DNA from: Acidobacteriota bacterium
GTDB lineage: Bacteria; Acidobacteriota; Vicinamibacteria; Vicinamibacterales; CAVVIG01
Assembly (NCBI GenBank): GCA_003222555.1
Contig: QHWL01000239.1
Span: 1 to 7,324 of the forward strand
DNA: 7,324 nt
Direction: 5' to 3'
The stretch's first letter is position 1. Each line of letters opens with the position of its first letter. The notes beneath the pieces were generated by a model. That model searched no databases, was not told the origin of the DNA, and saw nothing but the letters and a program-made list of their open reading frames with translations. Of this stretch, positions 1 through 7,324 are shown one piece after another. The position numbers and the translations under genes are program-made.

Positions 1-343
1 GCGTGGGGCAGGCTGCCGGATCGTAGGAAAGCTCGCCGACGCCGCGCGTCACCAGAATACGGATGTACGCTTCGTGCGCCGGGCTATCGCCAAGGCCGGC
101 CGCGCGGGCGGTCTCCCGGAACCGCGCGTCGATCTCCGCATTCGTGATTGGCACGCCCAGCGTGAGCATCTCGGCCGACTTGCGGAGCCGCCGCATGTGA
201 CGATCGAACAAGAACGGCTGGCCGTTGTAGGTCCGCAGAGTCTCGTACACGCCTTCGCCGTACAGGAATCCATGATCGAAAACCGAGACGACGGCGTGCT
301 CCTGATCGAAGACTTGCCCGTTGACATTGACGGTCGCAGCCAT
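1..343 (-). CDS. Class IV PLP-dependent aminotransferase, N-terminal part (branched-chain aminotransferase / aminodeoxychorismate lyase / D-amino acid aminotransferase family)
   Basis: The frame reads on the minus strand from an ATG at 343-341 and is still open at the left window edge, so about 114 N-terminal residues are present. Residues 23-41 (DHGFLYGEGVYETLRTYNG) are the family signature at the start of the small domain. They are followed by DRHMRRLRKSAEML (47-60) and YIRILVTRGVGELSYDP (93-109), both typical of fold-type IV PLP enzymes. The catalytic lysine that binds PLP lies further on and is outside the window. The start is well fixed: an in-frame stop lies eight codons upstream (365-367) with no other start between. 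A weak AGGCGG lies about 12 nt before the ATG. Members of this family transfer amino groups to or from branched-chain or D-amino acids, or make 4-aminobenzoate for folate. The visible part does not separate these activities, though the GVGEL stretch resembles branched-chain enzymes. The gene is divergent from nnrDE. Confidence 0.9.
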   Translation of the reverse strand, partial: MAATVNVNGQVFDQEHAVVSVFDHGFLYGEGVYETLRTYNGQPFLFDRHMRRLRKSAEMLTLGVPITNAEIDARFRETARAAGLGDSPAHEAYIRILVTRGVGELSYDPAACPT

Positions 344-401
344 GAGGCAAGCGTACCGCCTGTGCTATTCTTCGCGCAAGCAGACAGTCGAGCGCTGATC
401 G

Positions 402-487
402 ACCACAAAGGACACGAAGGACACTAAGTCTAAGATCGATTTGGGCGTTACAGTAATATCCTTTGTGTCCTCGGGGTCCTTTGTGGT
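402..487. repeat. Inverted repeat made of 3 x 9-bp units facing 3 x 9-bp units
   Basis: The left arm (402-428) is three consecutive degenerate 9-mers: accacaaag, gacacgaag, gacactaag. The right arm (461-487) is ctttgtgtc, ctcggggtc, ctttgtggt. The arms are complementary at 23 of 27 positions and enclose a 32-nt AT-richer loop (429-460). The element sits between the divergent starts of the aminotransferase gene and nnrDE, so it lies in the promoter region of both. Its function is unknown; it could be a dispersed non-coding repeat, a protein-binding site or an RNA hairpin in a leader. The loop holds a -10-like TAATAT at 454-459 on the plus strand, but no matching -35 box is visible. Confidence 0.85.
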
Positions 488-511
488 GGTTCGACCCCGC
501 GAATAACCTCG

Positions 512-2095
512 ATGCGCGTACTGAACTCCGCCCAAATGCGCGAAGCCGATCGCCGCACGATCGAGGAAATCGGCATCCCGCCACTGGTTCTGATGGAAAA
601 CGCCGGCCGTCAGGTGGTCGCCGCGATGGAGGCGATGCACAGCGATCTGCTCGAGCTCGAGGTGGCCGTGCTCTGCGGGCGCGGCAACAACGGCGGCGAC
701 GGCTTCGTGGTCGCCCGCACGCTGCTCCAGCGGGGTGTCGACGTGTCGGTGTTTCTCATGGGTCGCGTCGCCGACGTGCGCGGCGATGCGCGTACGAATC
801 TCGAAATCCTCGGCCGCCTCGGACTCGCGGTAGTCGAGATCGCCGATAGCCAGGCATGGGAGCTGCACTTCTCCGAGGTGAGCGACTGCACGCTCATCGT
901 CGACGCAATGTTCGGCACCGGCTTGAACGCGCCCGTCAGCGGGTTCATCGAAAGCGTCATCGCCGATGTCAACGCCTCCGGCATCCCCGTGGTATCCATC
1001 GATTTGCCGTCGGGGCTGTCAGCCGATTCGGCCGATCCGATCGGCGATTCGATCGAGGCCGGCTTGACCGTGACGCTGGCGGCGCCGAAGCTGCCGCTGG
1101 TGCTGCCTCCTGCAGAAACGCGCGCCGGCGACATCGTCATCGCCGATATCGGCATTCCGTCGGACATTCTCGACACGATCGAGGGCCCGCGTGTCGACCT
1201 CCTCACTCGCGCCAGCATGCGCGAGCTGATCGTCCCGCGGGTCCCCGACAGCCACAAAGGCGACTACGGTCGCGTGCTCGTCGTCGCCGGGTCGCGGGGC
1301 AAGACGGGCGCCGCGCACCTGGCCGCGGTTGGCGCGCTGAGGTCGGGTGCCGGCCTGGTCACCGTCGCCACGCCAGCGAGCTGCCAGGCGGTCGTCGCCG
1401 CGATGGGTCCGGAGTACATGACGGAGGCGCTGGGTGAGCGCGACGAGGGCCTCGATCCGGACGGTGTCGAGCGCGTGCTGGAGCTCGCCCGCGACGTCAT
1501 CGCGATCGGTCCCGGCCTGGGCCAGGCGCCGGCCACGCGCGAGTTCATCAAGCGATTGGTCGACCGGGCGACGATGCCGCTCGTGATCGACGCGGATGGA
1601 CTGAACGCGTTTGGCAGCGACCCCGACCGTCTCGCCGGGCGCGAAGGACGCGAGGTGATCATTACGCCGCATCCCGGCGAAATGGCACGGTTGCTCGGGA
1701 TGTCGACCGACGAAGTGCAGGCAAGCCGCCTCGAAGTCGCGCGGAATTTTGCCGTCGCGCACCATTTGTACGTCGTCCTCAAAGGCCACCGGACGCTCAT
1801 TGCGACGCCCGACGAGAAGATCTTCATCAATCCGACTGGCAATCCCGGGATGGCGACTGGCGGCACCGGCGATGTGCTCACCGGCATGATTGCGGCGTGG
1901 CTCGCGCAGTTGCTGGATGCGGAAGTCGCGTGCAAGCTGGCCGTGTACCTCCACGGGTTGGCCGGCGATCTTGCCGAAGCCGACGAAGGAGAGGTGGCGA
2001 TGACATCGACCGATGTCGCTGGCCACGTTGGCGACGCGATCCTCGAGTTAACAGCCCGGCGGCGGGTCGTCGATCGATCGCAAGGGTCCGCCTGA
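512..2095 (+). CDS. nnr: Bifunctional NAD(P)HX epimerase / ADP-dependent NAD(P)HX dehydratase
   Basis: This 527-residue protein repairs NAD(P)HX, the hydrated and inactive form of NAD(P)H. The N-terminal YjeF_N domain (about 1-220) interconverts the R and S epimers. It shows LMENAG (27-32), the Gly-rich CGRGNNGGDGFVVAR (55-69), DAMFGTGL (131-138) and IDLPSGLSAD (163-172). The C-terminal ribokinase-like domain (about 235-515) dehydrates the S epimer using ADP in most bacteria. It shows HKGDYGRVLVVAGS (248-261), AIGPGLG (331-337), VIDADGLNAF (358-367), TPHPGEMARLL (385-395), VLKGH (422-426) and GNPGMATGGTGDVLTG (443-458), with D454 as the expected catalytic Asp. Both domains look complete and the length is normal for the fused E. 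coli-type (YjeF) enzyme. The ATG is chosen because MRVLNSAQMREAD is the usual N-terminus of the family. No clear Shine-Dalgarno precedes it. tsaE follows on the same strand after 150 bp. Confidence 0.96.
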   Translation: MRVLNSAQMREADRRTIEEIGIPPLVLMENAGRQVVAAMEAMHSDLLELEVAVLCGRGNNGGDGFVVARTLLQRGVDVSVFLMGRVADVRGDARTNLEILGRLGLAVVEIADSQAWELHFSEVSDCTLIVDAMFGTGLNAPVSGFIESVIADVNASGIPVVSIDLPSGLSADSADPIGDSIEAGLTVTLAAPKLPLVLPPAETRAGDIVIADIGIPSDILDTIEGPRVDLLTRASMRELIVPRVPDSHKGDYGRVLVVAGSRGKTGAAHLAAVGALRSGAGLVTVATPASCQAVVAAMGPEYMTEALGERDEGLDPDGVERVLELARDVIAIGPGLGQAPATREFIKRLVDRATMPLVIDADGLNAFGSDPDRLAGREGREVIITPHPGEMARLLGMSTDEVQASRLEVARNFAVAHHLYVVLKGHRTLIATPDEKIFINPTGNPGMATGGTGDVLTGMIAAWLAQLLDAEVACKLAVYLHGLAGDLAEADEGEVAMTSTDVAGHVGDAILELTARRRVVDRSQGSA

Positions 2096-2132
2096 TCCGC
2101 AACGTCGATACCGTAAAGATTCTGAACAATTC

Positions 2133-2203
2133 ACCGCGGAGACCGTGGAGCCCGCAGAGAAGAAATAACAGAGATTTTCTCGGCGTGCTCGGCGAGCTCT
2201 GCG
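2133..2203. repeat. Inverted repeat made of 3 x 9-bp units facing 3 x 9-bp units
   Basis: The left arm (2133-2159) is accgcggag, accgtggag, cccgcagag. The right arm (2177-2203) is ttctcggcg, tgctcggcg, agctctgcg. The arms pair imperfectly, at roughly three quarters of positions over about 33 bp when the flanking bases are included, around a 17-nt A-rich middle. The plan is the same as in the repeat at 402-487, and the first unit differs from accacaaag only by A-to-G changes. It lies between nnrDE and tsaE on the plus strand. It could fold in a shared transcript, but no T run follows it, so a rho-independent terminator is not supported. Confidence 0.75.
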
Positions 2204-2245
2204 TTAAAACGTCGTACTGTTCACAAACTATATGGGACCGCGATC

Positions 2246-2614
2246 GTGACGAAACGCCTCACCACTCTCTCGGAAACCGAGACGACCGCCGTCGGCCGCG
2301 AGCTTGCCGGGAGGCTGCCGCGGGAAACCACCATCGTTCTGTTCGGGGAACTGGGCGCGGGGAAGACCGCGTTCGTGCGAGGGCTGGCCGAAGGCCTGGG
2401 CGTGGATCCGTCAGAAGTGAGTAGCCCGACGTTCACGCTGATTCAGCAATACCGCGGGGGACGGCTGCCGTTGTATCACGTCGACCTCTACCGCCTGAAC
2501 CACGCGCGAGAAGTGGACGATCACAAGCTGCCGCGGCCAATACCAGGAGCGATCGCGGTTCACATCGAGTACGGGGAAGGCGACACGCGGGTGATCACGG
2601 TAGAACGCGGGTAA
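2246..2614 (+). CDS. tsaE: tRNA threonylcarbamoyladenosine biosynthesis ATPase TsaE, internally shortened
   Basis: TsaE is the P-loop ATPase that works with TsaB and TsaD to place threonylcarbamoyl on A37 of ANN-decoding tRNAs (t6A). This copy has 122 residues, against about 150 for the family. Visible are the Walker A GELGAGKT (34-41), the switch-like SSPTFTL (59-65) and DLYRL (80-84), in the same register as E. coli YjeE. After REVDD (88-92) the chain jumps to KLPRPIPGAIAVHIEYG (94-110), which in relatives follows the conserved Glu-Trp segment (E108/W109 in E. coli). About 22 residues including that Glu-Trp pair are missing, yet the frame is kept and the C-terminal strand GDTRVITVE is intact. 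The start is GTG, with GGGA 8 nt upstream and no better in-frame start. Its position after the NAD(P)HX repair gene fits the family's usual context. Whether this protein is active is uncertain; an assembly or sequencing error is possible. Confidence 0.88.
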   Translation: MTKRLTTLSETETTAVGRELAGRLPRETTIVLFGELGAGKTAFVRGLAEGLGVDPSEVSSPTFTLIQQYRGGRLPLYHVDLYRLNHAREVDDHKLPRPIPGAIAVHIEYGEGDTRVITVERG

Positions 2615-2688
2615 TGCACAAATGCCAAATGCAGGAATGCACTCGCACCGTGCAGTGTTGCATTCGGGCATTGTTGCATTCGTGCATT
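2613..2688. repeat. Inverted repeat with 8-bp-spaced ATGC/GCAT cores between convergent genes
   Basis: The left half has four ATGC cores starting at 2614, 2622, 2629 and 2637. The right half has four GCAT cores starting at 2660, 2668, 2676 and 2684, exactly 8 bp apart. The outer arms AATGCAC (2613-2619) and GTGCATT (2682-2688) pair perfectly. Further pairing blocks follow inward: 2621-2625 with 2676-2680, 2628-2632 with 2668-2672, and 2635-2641 with 2659-2665. The centre is gcaccgtgc (2645-2653). The structure reaches from the last two bases of the tsaE stop codon to one base before the guaB stop codon. It could act as a two-way transcription end, but neither strand has a good T run. Confidence 0.8.
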
Positions 2689-2689
2689 T

Positions 2690-4252
<1,563 letters not shown>

Positions 4253-4258
4253 TCACAG

Positions 4259-4264
4259 TCCTCT
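4259..4264 (-). promoter_or_regulatory. Shine-Dalgarno of guaB
   Basis: On the minus strand AGAGGA lies 6 nt before the guaB ATG. It is the clearest ribosome binding site in the window and supports the long N-terminus of GuaB. It directly abuts the T run at the end of the secA-guaB hairpin, so the hairpin and the site could affect each other in the transcript. Confidence 0.7.
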
Positions 4265-4322
4265 AAAAGGGGTCGGGAGTCTTCTTTGCGGGTGACCGAG
4301 CAACAAAGACTCCCGACCCCTT
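4265..4322 (-). terminator. 17-bp perfect inverted repeat between secA and guaB; possible terminator or attenuator
   Basis: The arms aaggggtcgggagtctt (4267-4283) and aagactcccgacccctt (4306-4322) are exact reverse complements. The 22-nt middle can add short pairing (4286-4288 with 4301-4303, 4289-4291 with 4296-4298). Read on the minus strand, the hairpin starts 2 nt after the secA stop codon and ends in a four-T run (CCCCTTTTAGAGG). That layout resembles a weak intrinsic terminator for secA, or an attenuator that lets some transcripts run into guaB. The T run is short and the repeat word may instead belong to a dispersed family, so the terminator role is inference. Confidence 0.5.
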
Positions 4323-4324
4323 CC

Positions 4325-7270
<2,946 letters not shown>

Positions 7271-7324
7271 CGACAGCGTGGACAGCCCGGGACGTGCGTA
7301 TCCGTTGATTTTAGCACGCGCAGG

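Noticed and set aside
454..459. TAATAT as a -10 box for nnrDE.
   Set aside because: There is no acceptable -35 at 16-18 bp upstream, and the AT-rich bases belong to the loop of the inverted repeat.
402..487. The 9-bp tandem units as a CRISPR array.
   Set aside because: The units are too short, contiguous and degenerate, have no spacers between them, and there are no cas genes nearby.
84..584. Several open frames of 117-167 codons across the left end, on both strands.
   Set aside because: The minus-strand frame starting at 343 encodes a clear class IV aminotransferase. The others overlap it, the spacer repeat or the start of nnrDE, and look like nothing known.
1019..2026. A 335-codon open frame on the minus strand inside nnrDE.
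   Set aside because: It is fully antisense to well-conserved NAD(P)HX dehydratase sequence and has a composition typical of a shadow frame.
7308..7313. TAAAAT on the minus strand as a -10 box for secA.
   Set aside because: The position that would hold a -35 box lies at or beyond the window edge, so it cannot be judged.

Overview
The window is a stretch of GC-rich bacterial housekeeping DNA with short gaps between genes. It holds five protein genes, one cut by the left edge, and I see no RNA genes, phage, transposase or CRISPR array. The gene content, the long insertion in the second ATPase domain of SecA and the style of the spacer repeats suggest a soil or groundwater Acidobacteriota (Vicinamibacteria-like) genome. 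That placement is an impression from memory, not a computed result.

Layout, left to right. Positions 1-343 (minus) carry the N-terminal part of a class IV PLP aminotransferase. Its start faces away from nnrDE (512-2095, plus), a fused NAD(P)HX epimerase/dehydratase that repairs damaged nicotinamide cofactors. Next on the same strand is tsaE (2246-2614), the ATPase of the t6A tRNA-modification complex, a common neighbour of the NAD(P)HX repair gene. This tsaE copy seems to have lost about 22 internal codons, including the conserved Glu-Trp pair. On the minus strand, secA (4325-7270, Sec translocase motor) is followed 72 bp later by guaB (2690-4252, IMP dehydrogenase), which converges on tsaE. 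The genes do not form one pathway. They cover cofactor repair, tRNA modification, GTP synthesis and protein export.

The most unusual structure is outside the genes. All four spacers between genes contain an inverted repeat. Two of them (402-487 and 2133-2203) share one plan: three degenerate 9-bp units in one arm, facing three 9-bp units in the other, with unit sequences that look related mainly by transitions. The third (2613-2688) is built of eight ATGC/GCAT cores about 8 bp apart and fills the gap between two convergent stop codons. The fourth (4267-4322) is a perfect 17-bp inverted repeat between secA and guaB, ending in a short T run just before the guaB ribosome binding site. I do not see a new multi-gene system here. 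The shortened tsaE and the patterned spacer repeats are the two items worth following up.
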